Shown: piece after piece, positions 1 to 8,329 of the stretch
Position numbering within the stretch: the first letter of the stretch is position 1
Layout of the letters: each line of letters opens with the position of its first letter
Origin: Firmicutes bacterium CAG:110
Lineage (GTDB): Bacteria; Bacillota; Clostridia; Oscillospirales; Oscillospiraceae
DNA: 45,600 bases
NCBI GenBank assembly: GCA_000434635.1
Contig: HF988135.1
Coordinates: forward strand, 26,448-72,047
Direction of reading: 5' to 3'
Program-made: the position numbers and the translations under genes
The notes under the pieces: generated by a model
Told to the model about the DNA's origin: nothing
The model's input: the letters and a program-made list of their open reading frames with translations, nothing else
Database searches by the model: none

Positions 1-273
1 GAAGGCCAGCCACTGGCTGCCGCTGTTGGCCTGCGCCCAGTCGATGCCCGTATTCCGGGCGGCGGAAAGGCCGCCGTTTTTCTGATGAATGACATGGATT
101 CGACCGTCTTTCCGGGCGTATTCCTCGCAGATATCGCCGCAGCTGTCCGGGCTGCCGTCGTCCACCAGCACAAGGTCAAAATCCGCAAACGTCTGGGCAA
201 GGATGCTGTCCACGCACCGGTGCAGGAACGCCTCCACCTTGTAGATCGGGACAATTACGCTGATCGCGGCCAT
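1..273 (-). CDS. Glycosyltransferase family 2, N-terminal part (runs off left edge)
   Basis: This is the first 91 residues of a GT-A fold family 2 glycosyltransferase, cut by the window edge. I read it by hand from the ATG at 271-273. It opens ISVIVPIYKVE, has the nucleotide-sugar binding LVLVDDGSPD segment near residues 34-43 and the KNGGLSAARN segment near 65-74, and stops just before the expected DSDD metal-binding motif. Such enzymes transfer a sugar from a nucleotide-sugar to a growing surface glycan at the inner membrane face. It follows the GT32 gene by 22 bases, so it is the last visible gene of unit B. By hand alignment 67 of its 91 residues match the GT2 at 2084-3079, which points to a duplication. 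Donor and acceptor cannot be told from sequence. Confidence 0.9.
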   Translation of the reverse strand, partial: MAAISVIVPIYKVEAFLHRCVDSILAQTFADFDLVLVDDGSPDSCGDICEEYARKDGRIHVIHQKNGGLSAARNTGIDWAQANSGSQWLAF

Positions 274-295
274 AGGCTTCTCCCCTTTGTATCGT

Positions 296-1066
296 TCAGC
301 GCTTCAGAAAAAGCGCTTTCAGCTTGTGATAGGTCTTCTCTCCCAGCAGTTTTGTAAAGAACGCATACCGGGCGGCGGACACCTTTTCGTAGTGCAGCCG
401 CGCCCGCTCCGCTTCCAGCAATCTTCGCTCCTCCTCCGTCTTCCAGCTGCTGGCAAACCAGTGAATGGCAACGGTTTTCCTCGTTCTGTGCAGCTGCTCC
501 GTGTCAAAGTCCACCGGGCAGAACACTTCCTTGGGGTAGACCGCAAAGCCGTCCACGACCTGAAATTTTCCATTCGGCACCAGCCCATGTTCCCGGCACA
601 GGGACGTCAGGACGGAGACATTGGTGGTCACGTCGTGGGTGCCGTCGGGCTTTACAAAACTCGCGCTGTCATAATGCTGCAAAAATTCCTGAAACAGCGG
701 AAAGCCCGGACAGCAGGCAAGCAGCCCCGTCTGCACGCTGGCGTCCGTTTCAAATCCGGCGAAGGCGTCGTGGGCGAGGAAGGGCGTCAGGGGCTTCACC
801 AGCTCCACGTCCGTGTCCATATAAATGCCGCCCATTTCCGTCATAGCCTTCAAGCGAACATAGTCCGTGACAAACGCCCAGCGCTTAGCCGCGTAAGCCT
901 GACACACGTACTCCGGCGCGGCGGAAACGTCAAAATTCTCCTCGTTCCACTCGATGATCTGGTAGTCCGGGCAGAATTTCTTCCAGCTTTTAATGCACTT
1001 TTCCGCCAGCTTCGGCTTGGGATTTCCGCCAAACCAGCAGTAATGAATGATTTTTGGAACGCTCAT
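296..1066 (-). CDS. Glycosyltransferase family 32 (DXD sugar-binding type)
   Basis: The 256-residue protein begins with the PKIIHYCWFGG segment typical of the GT32 / Gly_transf_sug family. It carries AFVTDYVRL (about 64-72), followed by the metal- and nucleotide-sugar-binding DTD at 84-86 in the context GGIYMDTDVEL. Members of this family often act in capsular polysaccharide synthesis as single-sugar transferases. The gene overlaps the upstream GT2 by 4 bases (an ATGA junction at 1063-1066), so the two are probably translationally coupled. No membrane segment or signal peptide is apparent, fitting a cytoplasmic enzyme. It is the only GT32 in the window. The sugar it transfers is unknown. Confidence 0.88.
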   Translation of the reverse strand: MSVPKIIHYCWFGGNPKPKLAEKCIKSWKKFCPDYQIIEWNEENFDVSAAPEYVCQAYAAKRWAFVTDYVRLKAMTEMGGIYMDTDVELVKPLTPFLAHDAFAGFETDASVQTGLLACCPGFPLFQEFLQHYDSASFVKPDGTHDVTTNVSVLTSLCREHGLVPNGKFQVVDGFAVYPKEVFCPVDFDTEQLHRTRKTVAIHWFASSWKTEEERRLLEAERARLHYEKVSAARYAFFTKLLGEKTYHKLKALFLKR

Positions 1067-2091
1067 TCATGTTCTCCTTTCCGCAGATGCTTCCCGATTT
1101 TTCGCGTCAGGCCGGACACGCCGTCTTCCCGCAGTGTCCGCGCCGCCCCTTCCAGCGGCCAGTAAAGCCGCACAAGTTTGGGGTGCATGGCGCTGAACAT
1201 GGTCTCAAACTGCGCTTTCGTGAACGGGATCTCCCGTCTGAGCCGCCGGGCTGCTTTTTCGATATTCCGGGCGGCCTTGGTGTCGTTCAGCTCATATTTG
1301 ACCCGATAATAGCACCCCGCCGCTTCTTCGGCATACAGAGTACCGAAGCGCTCCCGGAGGGTCGTGTACCCCACCGAGGAATAAAAACGGATGATCCCTT
1401 CCAGCGCCCACAGATAGTCCAGCTTCTTCATGGAGAATCGGCTCTGGGTGGTGCTGTTGGGGTTGGTGCGGTAAAAATACAGGCTGTAGGGAATGCTCGC
1501 AATGGTTTTCGCCCCGTAAATCCAGTGGCACACGGCCTCGTTGTCCTCATACACCCGTCCGGGGCAGAACAGATAGGACTGAACCAGTTCCCGACGAACC
1601 AGCTTGGCACATGCCACCCATCCGGGGTAATTCCCCGCGTCAAACAGCGCCACCAGCGGCGCTTCCTCCATGGAAAGCCGTTCCCAGCTGACCTCCACCG
1701 GCGCGGAAAAGTCTTCCGGGATTTCCGGCGCTTCCAGCATCCGGCACATGCTCATGTCCGCGCCGCTCTCGGCAGCGGCCTGCCGCAGGCGTTCCAGCAT
1801 CTGCGGATGCACGGCGTCGTCGCTGTCCACAAAGCAGACCCATTCTCCTTCGGCAGAAGCAAGGGCGTGGTTTCTTGCCGCGGCCTGTCCCTGATTTTCC
1901 TGATGGATGACCCGCACCCGGCTGTCCCGCGCCGCGTAATCGTCGCAGATGGCGCCGCAGCCGTCCGGGCTTCCGTCGTCCACCAGAATCAGCTCAAAAT
2001 CAGAAAACGTCTGGGAAAGGATACTGTCGATGCAGGCATGGAGATAGGCTTCCGCCCTGTAAACCGGCACGATCACGCTGATCTCAGGCAT
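1063..2091 (-). CDS. Glycosyltransferase family 2
   Basis: This 342-residue GT-A enzyme has the full N-terminal set: ISVIVPVYRAE, ELILVDDGSPDGCG, then CFVDSDDAVHP as the metal-binding DSDD. The C-terminal half is diverged and probably sets acceptor choice. The start at 2091 has an AGAGGA-type ribosome site about 6 bases upstream. The gene overlaps the GT2 behind it by 8 bases and the GT32 ahead of it by 4. Its C-terminal region contains basic stretches (for example around KAARRLRRE) that could sit at the membrane surface, which is inference. It likely adds one residue to the polysaccharide exported by the ABC pair of unit B. Confidence 0.9.
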   Translation of the reverse strand: MPEISVIVPVYRAEAYLHACIDSILSQTFSDFELILVDDGSPDGCGAICDDYAARDSRVRVIHQENQGQAAARNHALASAEGEWVCFVDSDDAVHPQMLERLRQAAAESGADMSMCRMLEAPEIPEDFSAPVEVSWERLSMEEAPLVALFDAGNYPGWVACAKLVRRELVQSYLFCPGRVYEDNEAVCHWIYGAKTIASIPYSLYFYRTNPNSTTQSRFSMKKLDYLWALEGIIRFYSSVGYTTLRERFGTLYAEEAAGCYYRVKYELNDTKAARNIEKAARRLRREIPFTKAQFETMFSAMHPKLVRLYWPLEGAARTLREDGVSGLTRKIGKHLRKGEHE

Positions 2092-3079
2092 CTTTCTTCC
2101 TCTCCAATTGCGCCCGCACCTCCAGCCACAGCCGGTAGGCTCTGGTTCTCAGAGGGAAAAAGCGGTACAGAAAATCAAAATCCGGCCAGAATGCAATACA
2201 GCCGTGCCTCCATGCAAGGGGGATCAGCCTGCGGATTTTCTTTTCGATCTGCCCGATCTCCGCCGTCAGCTCCGCCGCGTTGTCCGCCTGCTCGGCGGTG
2301 TACAGATTCGCCAGGGCGTTATCCAGATACCCCCGCACCCGGAATTTGACCAGTTCCTCGTCTCCCATGGCGGTAAAAAACGCCAGCTGCTGGTCATACG
2401 CCTCCCATGCGTGGAACCGCTTCGGCGACCACGCACTGCGGATGATTCCCTTGGGATTGATAAAATAGGCGTACAGCGGTGCGGGAACCACCGCAATTTC
2501 CTTCTGCGCAAACAGGAGGCGGTAAGTCACGAATTCGTCCTCGTGGATTTTCCCCACGGGATAGCGGATGTCCCGGAAGCAGCTCCTGCTGTAGAGCTTC
2601 CCCCATGCAACGGTGGCGTTGACAAAATGCTCCATGTAAAACTGCTTCGGCGTACAGCGGTGGGGGCGCATATCCTCCGGCAAAACCGCCGGGTCTGCCC
2701 CCTCCGTCTCCTGATAACCGCAGACGCTGATTTTCAGGTCAAACGCCGTGGCGGCGTCCAGCAGCCGGGCAAGCAGCTCCGGATGTACCCAGTCGTCGCT
2801 ATCGGCAAAAATCAGCCACTGGCTGTCGCTGTTGGCTTCCACCCAATCAATGCCTGCGTTCCGGGCATCGGACAGGCCGCCGTTTTCCTTGTGGATGACA
2901 TGGACGCGGCCGTCCTGACGGGCGTATTCGTCGCAGATTTCCCCGCAGCGGTCGGGACTGCCGTCGTCCACCAGAATCAGCTCAAAATCCTGATAAGTTT
3001 GCCTTAGAATGCTGTCCACGCACCGGTTCAGGTAAGGCTCGACCTTGTACACCGGCACGATCACGCTAATTGTGGGCAT
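2084..3079 (-). CDS. Glycosyltransferase family 2
   Basis: The 331-residue protein has ISVIVPVYKVE, ELILVDDGSPDRCG, KENGGLSDARNAG and the metal-binding IFADSDDWVHPE, the standard order for family 2. Its N-terminal third is closely related to the partial GT2 at 1-273. The C-terminal half, with YAYFINPKGIIRSAW, resembles the acceptor domain of capsular GT2 enzymes but I cannot name a donor. It overlaps the pyruvyl transferase upstream by 14 bases and the next GT2 by 8. A GGAGG motif lies about 12 bases before the start, a little far but usable. Function in the polysaccharide pathway is secure; the exact linkage is not. Confidence 0.9.
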   Translation of the reverse strand: MPTISVIVPVYKVEPYLNRCVDSILRQTYQDFELILVDDGSPDRCGEICDEYARQDGRVHVIHKENGGLSDARNAGIDWVEANSDSQWLIFADSDDWVHPELLARLLDAATAFDLKISVCGYQETEGADPAVLPEDMRPHRCTPKQFYMEHFVNATVAWGKLYSRSCFRDIRYPVGKIHEDEFVTYRLLFAQKEIAVVPAPLYAYFINPKGIIRSAWSPKRFHAWEAYDQQLAFFTAMGDEELVKFRVRGYLDNALANLYTAEQADNAAELTAEIGQIEKKIRRLIPLAWRHGCIAFWPDFDFLYRFFPLRTRAYRLWLEVRAQLERKKDA

Positions 3080-4175
3080 CTTTTCTCACGACCTCCGCTA
3101 ATTTATCAAACCATGGGCGCAGGGGCGCATTGTCATACCGGCAGTTTTCCATCGCCAGCAGCTCCGGCAAATACCGCTCCACTTCCTCAGGGGTTTTTGC
3201 GTAGCGGACGTAGGGCAGGTAGGAAATCCATTCATAGGTTCCCCGAACCTTATGGTTGCTGCTGCTCATGGCAATGCAGGGCGTACCGGCGAGAGCACAG
3301 AACACCATGCCGTGAAGCCGGTCTGTAATTACCAGCCGCGCCGAGGCAAGCTCCTCCATTTTCTCCCGAACTTGCATTTCCCGGCTCTGCTTTGTGACCT
3401 TCTGGCCGGAATACATATCCGTATAGCCGAACGCAATGCCCTTCGATCGCAGCATTTCTTCCAGATTCTCCCGTTCCTCCACAGGAAGGGAACGCTCCTT
3501 GTCACTGCGCAGACACAGAAGAACGCCCTCCCGCCGCTTTTGTTTCGCGCCGAAGGTGTCCATGGACGCCGAAAGCACGATGTCCGGGGTCAGGAGCACC
3601 CGCGTGTTGGGGTACAGCGACGTCATGATGTCGTAGGACTGCTTTTCCCGCGCCACCATGGTCAGCTTTTTCCGTCCGTCGTAGACCTCCGTGGAGGCTT
3701 TTCCCTCCGCATCTCCGTCTTCCCCCGGCAAATAGCAGATCGTCTGTGGGAAGATGACATTCCGGTTTTTTGCAAAGGCGGAGACCTGACGGCGGTGGAG
3801 ATTTTCCTCATTCCGCCACTGATTTCCCAGATGCCCGCCGCCGAGCTGGGCAATGAAGCCGTTCTTCGGCACCCATTTCCGAATTCGCTCCCAGTCCCGG
3901 GCATAGTCCTCGTCGGTCAGCTCCACGATCCGATCTTCCTCCCAGCCGCAGGACTTGAGGAACGCCTTCTGCGCCAGAACGATCGCGCTGTCCCCCAGAT
4001 TGTCATGGGACGGCGTTCCGATCAGGTAGACCTTTTGCCCCAGAGGGAATACGATCTCCCGCCACTTTCTCAGGCGGCGCTTCCGTTCCAAGTGGTGCTC
4101 CCACTGCCTGTGATACCACCAGTAGACCGGGCGCAGGAATCGTTTCAGGGAATCCGCAATGCGCATTGTTGTCAT
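3066..4175 (-). CDS. Polysaccharide pyruvyl transferase family protein
   Basis: Family members use phosphoenolpyruvate to put a ketal pyruvate on a sugar of a surface polymer (CsaB, WcaK, EpsO type). The 369-residue protein shows the family layout: an N-terminal YLIGTPSHDNLGDSAIV segment, GFIAQLGGGHLGNQWR, and near the C-terminus VITDRLHGMVFCALAGTPC, the RLHG sequence being the best hallmark. I chose the ATG at 4173-4175, which gives an ATGA overlap with the radical SAM gene. The ATG at 4164-4166 is an alternative that places the GGGAG motif at a more usual distance; longer readings into the upstream gene have no support. Pyruvate adds negative charge and, in Bacillales, makes the ligand for SLH domains. 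Whether that applies here is not shown. Confidence 0.88.
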   Translation of the reverse strand: MTTMRIADSLKRFLRPVYWWYHRQWEHHLERKRRLRKWREIVFPLGQKVYLIGTPSHDNLGDSAIVLAQKAFLKSCGWEEDRIVELTDEDYARDWERIRKWVPKNGFIAQLGGGHLGNQWRNEENLHRRQVSAFAKNRNVIFPQTICYLPGEDGDAEGKASTEVYDGRKKLTMVAREKQSYDIMTSLYPNTRVLLTPDIVLSASMDTFGAKQKRREGVLLCLRSDKERSLPVEERENLEEMLRSKGIAFGYTDMYSGQKVTKQSREMQVREKMEELASARLVITDRLHGMVFCALAGTPCIAMSSSNHKVRGTYEWISYLPYVRYAKTPEEVERYLPELLAMENCRYDNAPLRPWFDKLAEVVRKDAHN

Positions 4176-5305
4176 CTCTCCCGTCTGTCCAGACGCAGAA
4201 TTTTGAAAACCGTCCGCTTCCCCCAGCGCAGGAAGCTGTGGAGCCATGAATCAGGATACCACTTTTTCAGTTCCTTCACCGTGAGCCGGGAGCGGTAATA
4301 GCGGAGCTTGCCGGCAAAAACGCTGTTGCTGTCCGCCAGCTTCCCGCTGAGGAATGCTTCCATCTCCGGCGTGTACCATTTGGCCTCCGGCCGGTTTCTC
4401 AGCTGGGCGTATGTAGGCGTTTTCAGGCTGGGGATCACCCCCAGACTCATGAAGTGGCTGGAATTGATGCAGTAGGGACTGCCGCAATGCTTTCCCACCG
4501 CTTCAAAGGGAATAGGCGCGTCCACATCCTCGAAAATGTTCACACCGTCGTAATCGGCATAGCATTTGGTCAGCACGCCGGTCTGTAAATTCAGCGTTCC
4601 CGACCAGTCCCCGGCGAAGCAGAATTCCTTCCGCTTCACGCAGAAATTTTTTGTGGTGAAATCAAACAGCGGCGAGTGGAATTTTTCGCCGTTGGCAAGG
4701 TATTCCTCCCGCGTTCCCTTCGTGAAAATCCCGAAGGGCTTGCGCTGCTCATCTCTCGTCAGCGCTACCTGAGGGTACGCCCCCACCTTTTCCATGGACA
4801 GCCGCTGAATTTCCTCGATGTAAGGAACATACTCGTCGCACAGGTTCAGCTGTAACAGAATGGACGCCCCGGCGTCGCGCATTTTCCGGATGTTGTCGAA
4901 AAACGTCTCCACCCAGCCTTTGCGCAGCAGCTCCGTATAGTGCATGGAGAAGGAAAGGTGCAGATGGCCGATGTTCTCCCCGCAGGCCTCGATCAGTTCG
5001 TCAAAGCGGCGGCTCAGCGTCCCGTTGGTGGTGATATTGACAAAATGCCCCTCTTTCAGCAGCTCCCCCACGATGGGGACAACCTCTTTCTGCGCCAGCG
5101 TCTCTCCCGCGCCGCAGATGCTGATGAAGCACGTTCCCCCCACCCGTTCCGGGCGCAGGGCACGGGCGATGTGCTCCGGGGAATAGGGCATGTCCGCCAG
5201 CGCCATCTTCCGTCTGTCTTCCTGAATGATATAGCAGTAGGGGCATTCCAGATTGCACACCGACACCGGCACCAAACACTCAAAGAACCGCTTGATCTTA
5301 GCCAT
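4172..5305 (-). CDS. Radical SAM protein with SPASM-like C-terminal cysteines
   Basis: The 377-residue protein has CNLECPYC (Cys17, 21, 24), the CX3CX2C site for a 4Fe-4S cluster that cleaves S-adenosylmethionine. GAGE at 65-68 stands where the family GGE motif binds the SAM amino group. Further cysteines at about 222, 229, 248, 274 and 279 are spaced like a SPASM or twitch domain that would hold auxiliary clusters. The start at 5303-5305 is set by a GGAGG site 5-8 bases upstream; it overlaps the ABC ATPase gene by 8 bases and the pyruvyl transferase by 4. SPASM proteins are best known from peptide modification, but no precursor peptide gene is seen here. The tight linkage to glycan genes suggests action on a sugar or glycan carrier, which is inference. 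Confidence 0.85.
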   Translation of the reverse strand: MAKIKRFFECLVPVSVCNLECPYCYIIQEDRRKMALADMPYSPEHIARALRPERVGGTCFISICGAGETLAQKEVVPIVGELLKEGHFVNITTNGTLSRRFDELIEACGENIGHLHLSFSMHYTELLRKGWVETFFDNIRKMRDAGASILLQLNLCDEYVPYIEEIQRLSMEKVGAYPQVALTRDEQRKPFGIFTKGTREEYLANGEKFHSPLFDFTTKNFCVKRKEFCFAGDWSGTLNLQTGVLTKCYADYDGVNIFEDVDAPIPFEAVGKHCGSPYCINSSHFMSLGVIPSLKTPTYAQLRNRPEAKWYTPEMEAFLSGKLADSNSVFAGKLRYYRSRLTVKELKKWYPDSWLHSFLRWGKRTVFKILRLDRRER

Positions 5306-6569
5306 TCTTCCCCTCCAGAACCCGGACGTCGTCAAAGTGGATGCTTCCCCAGCCGTTGGTGTTCCACTTCATATTGTACAGCGGCTCGTCCTCCTCCACG
5401 GTAAAGGCGAAGGCGCGCACCACGATATCGTGGCGGGTCTGGGTCGTACCGTCGTAGGAAATGGTAATGAGGTCGGCGACATACTCCCCGGGAGCCAGAT
5501 TTTTCCCGTCAAATTCCAGCTGTACCGTGCTTTCTCCCGGCCGGAGGGTAAAGGTCTGGGAATAGGCCGTTCCGACGGCGGCGCCCCCGGCGCTGCACAA
5601 CACAAAGCGGAGCATCACGTCGGGGATCTCGCGCCTGCTGTCATAATCCAGCGAAAAACGCAGCTTCTTCTCCCGCGCCATACTGCCGCAGTCCAGATGC
5701 ACCGCGTTGAGATGGCACGCCTCCGTAATGCCTTCCATACGCTTGATTTTGGACACGTCGTAATCGCTTTGCAGCGCCAGCATATTGCCTTTGGCATATA
5801 CCCCGATGGCGTCCTCCACGTCTCCGTCAAAGATAATTTTTCCCTTGTCCATCACGATGCACCGGTCGCACAGCTGCCGGATGGTGCCCATATTGTGGCT
5901 GACGTAAAGGACAGTCCGTCCCTCGACCTGGGCGACCTCCCGCATTTTTTTCAGACACTTCTGCTGGAAATTCACGTCGCCCACCGCCAGGACCTCGTCC
6001 ATGATCATGATCTCGCTGTCCAGATGCGCAGCAACGGAGAAGGCCAGCTTGACGAACATACCGGAGGAATACCGCTTCACCGGGGTGTCGATAAAGTCCC
6101 GCACCTCGGAAAATTCGATGATGTCCTCCATTTTGGCGTCGATCTCTGCTTTGGTCATGCCGAGAATCGCACCGTTCATGTAGATATTCTCCCGGCCGGT
6201 CATTTCTCCGTTGAACCCGGTGCCCACCTCCAGCATGGAGGCAATACGGCCGTAGATGTCAATCTCACCCTCGGTGGGGGCAGTGACGCGGCACAGCAGC
6301 TTCAGAAGCGTGCTTTTTCCCGCGCCGTTGCAGCCGATGATCCCCAGCGCCTCGCCCTTGTGTACCGTCAGGTCAACGCCGTTCAGCGCCATAAATGTCT
6401 GCCCCACAAGGCGCTGATCCATATTCACGGGCAGATTGGGGTCTTCCTTTCCCCGCACACGCGCCCACCAGCTCTGCAAATCCGCGGTCAGCGTGCCGCC
6501 GCCGATCTGCCCCAGCTTGTAGCGCTTTTTCACGCCGGTCAGGCGGATGGCAATATCCTGTTCGTTCAT
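5298..6569 (-). CDS. Polysaccharide ABC exporter, ATP-binding subunit with Wzt-like C-terminal domain
   Basis: The 423-residue protein couples ATP hydrolysis to flipping a lipid-linked polysaccharide or teichoic-acid-like chain across the membrane. Walker A is GCNGAGKST (79-87), the signature is YSSGM (167-171) and Walker B with the catalytic Glu is IMIMDE (187-192), followed by VLAVGD, the TagH/RfbE/KpsT form. Residues from about 265 to the end form an extra beta-rich domain with LRFSLDYDSR and FTLRPGESTVQLEF, matching the Wzt-type carbohydrate-binding extension that in some O-antigen systems recognises the chain-terminating modification. It starts 12 bases after the permease gene with an AGGAGG site. 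The partner is the ABC-2 protein at 6582-7433. Confidence 0.93.
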   Translation of the reverse strand: MNEQDIAIRLTGVKKRYKLGQIGGGTLTADLQSWWARVRGKEDPNLPVNMDQRLVGQTFMALNGVDLTVHKGEALGIIGCNGAGKSTLLKLLCRVTAPTEGEIDIYGRIASMLEVGTGFNGEMTGRENIYMNGAILGMTKAEIDAKMEDIIEFSEVRDFIDTPVKRYSSGMFVKLAFSVAAHLDSEIMIMDEVLAVGDVNFQQKCLKKMREVAQVEGRTVLYVSHNMGTIRQLCDRCIVMDKGKIIFDGDVEDAIGVYAKGNMLALQSDYDVSKIKRMEGITEACHLNAVHLDCGSMAREKKLRFSLDYDSRREIPDVMLRFVLCSAGGAAVGTAYSQTFTLRPGESTVQLEFDGKNLAPGEYVADLITISYDGTTQTRHDIVVRAFAFTVEEDEPLYNMKWNTNGWGSIHFDDVRVLEGKNG

Positions 6570-6581
6570 GTTCCGCCCTCC

Positions 6582-7433
6582 TTACACCGTATCCATAAAG
6601 GTGCGTTCCACCTTGTTGAAGACCACAATGCCCAACACAGCGATCACCAGCGTCACGCCCCATGACAGGAAATAGTAGCCCCAGTTCACCGTTCCCTGCC
6701 CCAGAATCGCATAGCGCATCAGCTCCACGGACTCGGTGACGGGGTTGATCTGAAGCAGCGTGCGCATCCAGCCCTCGCCCAGCATGGACAGGGGATAGAC
6801 CACCGGCGTGGCGTACATCCACAGCGACACACCGAAATCCACCAACACCGTGAGATCCCGGTATTTCGTGGTCATGCTGGAAATGATGATGCCGAAGCCC
6901 ATGCCCAGAATGCCCAGATGCACCAGCTCCACGGGAATCATCAGCCACCACAGCCAGTTGGGATGCACCACGCCCTGAATGAGATAGTACACCATAAACA
7001 CCAGCACCAGCGCCATCTGAATGCCAAAGCGGATGACCGTGGAGATGACATTGGAGATGGGTGTGGTCAGCCGTGGGAAATAGACCTTGCCAAACATATA
7101 GGCGTTGGCCGTAAAGGTGTTGGCGTTGCTGGTCAGGCAGTTGGCAAAATACGCCCAGACGGCATTGCTGCACAGGTAAAACAGGAACGTGGGAATCCCG
7201 TCGGTGCCGATACCGGCAATACCGCCGAAGACGAACGCCTGCACGATACTGGTAAACAGGGGCGTCAGGAATATCCACGCGGGACCAAGGATGGTCTGCT
7301 TGTAGCTCACCACAAAATTCCGTTTGGTGAACAGGTAGATTAAGTCCCGGTACTGCCAGACCTCTTTCAGGTTCAGATCCATCCAGCGGTGCTTTGCCGA
7401 GATATGGGTGTGATACATGGAATTCTCTGCCAT
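6582..7433 (-). CDS. Polysaccharide ABC exporter, ABC-2 permease subunit
   Basis: This 283-residue integral membrane protein begins with a cytoplasmic stretch and YRDLIYLFTKRNFVVSYKQT, the interface helix typical of TagG/Wzm/KpsM permeases. About six hydrophobic helices follow, for example AWIFLTPLFTSIVQAFVFG and the ELVHLGILGMGFGIIISSM stretch, and it ends with the MRYAILGQG segment and a last helix. It forms the channel for the ATPase at 5298-6569; the two genes are 12 bases apart. An AGAGG site precedes the start. The substrate is inferred to be the polymer made by the surrounding glycosyltransferases. Confidence 0.93.
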   Translation of the reverse strand: MAENSMYHTHISAKHRWMDLNLKEVWQYRDLIYLFTKRNFVVSYKQTILGPAWIFLTPLFTSIVQAFVFGGIAGIGTDGIPTFLFYLCSNAVWAYFANCLTSNANTFTANAYMFGKVYFPRLTTPISNVISTVIRFGIQMALVLVFMVYYLIQGVVHPNWLWWLMIPVELVHLGILGMGFGIIISSMTTKYRDLTVLVDFGVSLWMYATPVVYPLSMLGEGWMRTLLQINPVTESVELMRYAILGQGTVNWGYYFLSWGVTLVIAVLGIVVFNKVERTFMDTV

Positions 7434-7437
7434 AGGA

Positions 7438-8328
7438 TTACCTCTTTTTTCGGATAAATTGCAGCAGGTTATGGAATGTCTTCATAGGCGCAACCAGCCA
7501 GCGGGGCATATCGATATATTCCGCAATCTGGGCGTCGGTACAGCGATCCATAGCGTCGCAGGTGAAGCCGTACCACATGCCCAGCTTGGTTTTCAGGGGA
7601 TAGTGGAAGAATACCGCCTTCTCCCGGAAGAACAGCGCCGTTCCCCGGGGGTTGTCCAGAAAGACCTTGTACCCCGCCTTGGTCAGGCCGTCGTCCTTGT
7701 ACTCCCAGATCCAGATAATGTCGTCGTAGTAGCGAATGCGGTAGCCGTCGTAGGCCATCCGGTTCCAGGTCACCGCTTCGGTCATGAATTTCTCTCCGGG
7801 AAATTCCGGATACAGGTAGTTTCTGTGGATTTCCGTATAGAAAATCAGTGCCCGCTCTCCGTCGATTCTGCCGTACATATCAAAGGCGTTGCCGTCCAGA
7901 TACGCTTCCCCAAATCGGGTGTTGGGCGTTTCGGTAGGGCTTTGTCCTCCGTTTGCCACGATGCCGCAGAATTTCTGATCTTTCGGAAGCGTCGACTCCC
8001 AGAGTGCCACCTTTTCCAGTGCGTCATCCGTCAGGTAGTCGTCGGAATCCACTGTGAAAAACAGTTCTCCCTGCGCCAGCTTCAGACCGTAGTTGATGGC
8101 GCGGCACTTGCCGCCGTTCTCCTTATAGCAGTAGCGGATAGGAAAGGGATTGTCTTCCTTCTGCCACCGTTCAAACAGCGCCTTTGTCCCGTCGGAGGAG
8201 CCGTCGTCCACCACCAGCCATTCAAAGTCCGTGAAGCTCTGACGCTGTAGGGAGCGGTAGAGATTTCCCAATATGTACGCCCGGTTGTAGGTTGGGGTGA
8301 AAACCGTTATTTTATAAGAAAACGCCAT
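7438..8328 (-). CDS. Glycosyltransferase family 2
   Basis: The 296-residue protein starts with ITVFTPTYNRAYILGNL, then WLVVDDGSSDGT and FFTVDSDDYLTDD, the donor- and metal-binding parts of a GT-A enzyme. It belongs to a different branch of family 2 from its neighbours: the FTPTYNRA start and the KENGGKCRAINYG segment differ from the VIVPVYKVE and GGLSARN forms. The C-terminal part (YDDIIWIWEYKDDGLTKAG) resembles capsular transferases found in teichoic acid and capsule clusters. It sits 4 bases from the permease gene and 1 base from the preceding GT2, so it is in the same transcript. Donor unknown. Confidence 0.9.
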   Translation of the reverse strand: MAFSYKITVFTPTYNRAYILGNLYRSLQRQSFTDFEWLVVDDGSSDGTKALFERWQKEDNPFPIRYCYKENGGKCRAINYGLKLAQGELFFTVDSDDYLTDDALEKVALWESTLPKDQKFCGIVANGGQSPTETPNTRFGEAYLDGNAFDMYGRIDGERALIFYTEIHRNYLYPEFPGEKFMTEAVTWNRMAYDGYRIRYYDDIIWIWEYKDDGLTKAGYKVFLDNPRGTALFFREKAVFFHYPLKTKLGMWYGFTCDAMDRCTDAQIAEYIDMPRWLVAPMKTFHNLLQFIRKKR

Positions 8329-8329
8329 T

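Noticed and set aside
1054..2349. Long plus-strand frames opposite the glycosyltransferase genes (also at 5253-6665, 18747-20882, 30071-32023)
   Set aside because: They lie wholly opposite well-supported genes, show no family motifs and no suitable ribosome sites. GC-rich codon use explains them.
4172..5305. Radical SAM gene as part of a ribosomally made peptide (RiPP) cluster
   Set aside because: No small precursor gene, peptidase or peptide exporter is seen nearby; all neighbours are glycan genes and the ABC pair is of the polysaccharide type.
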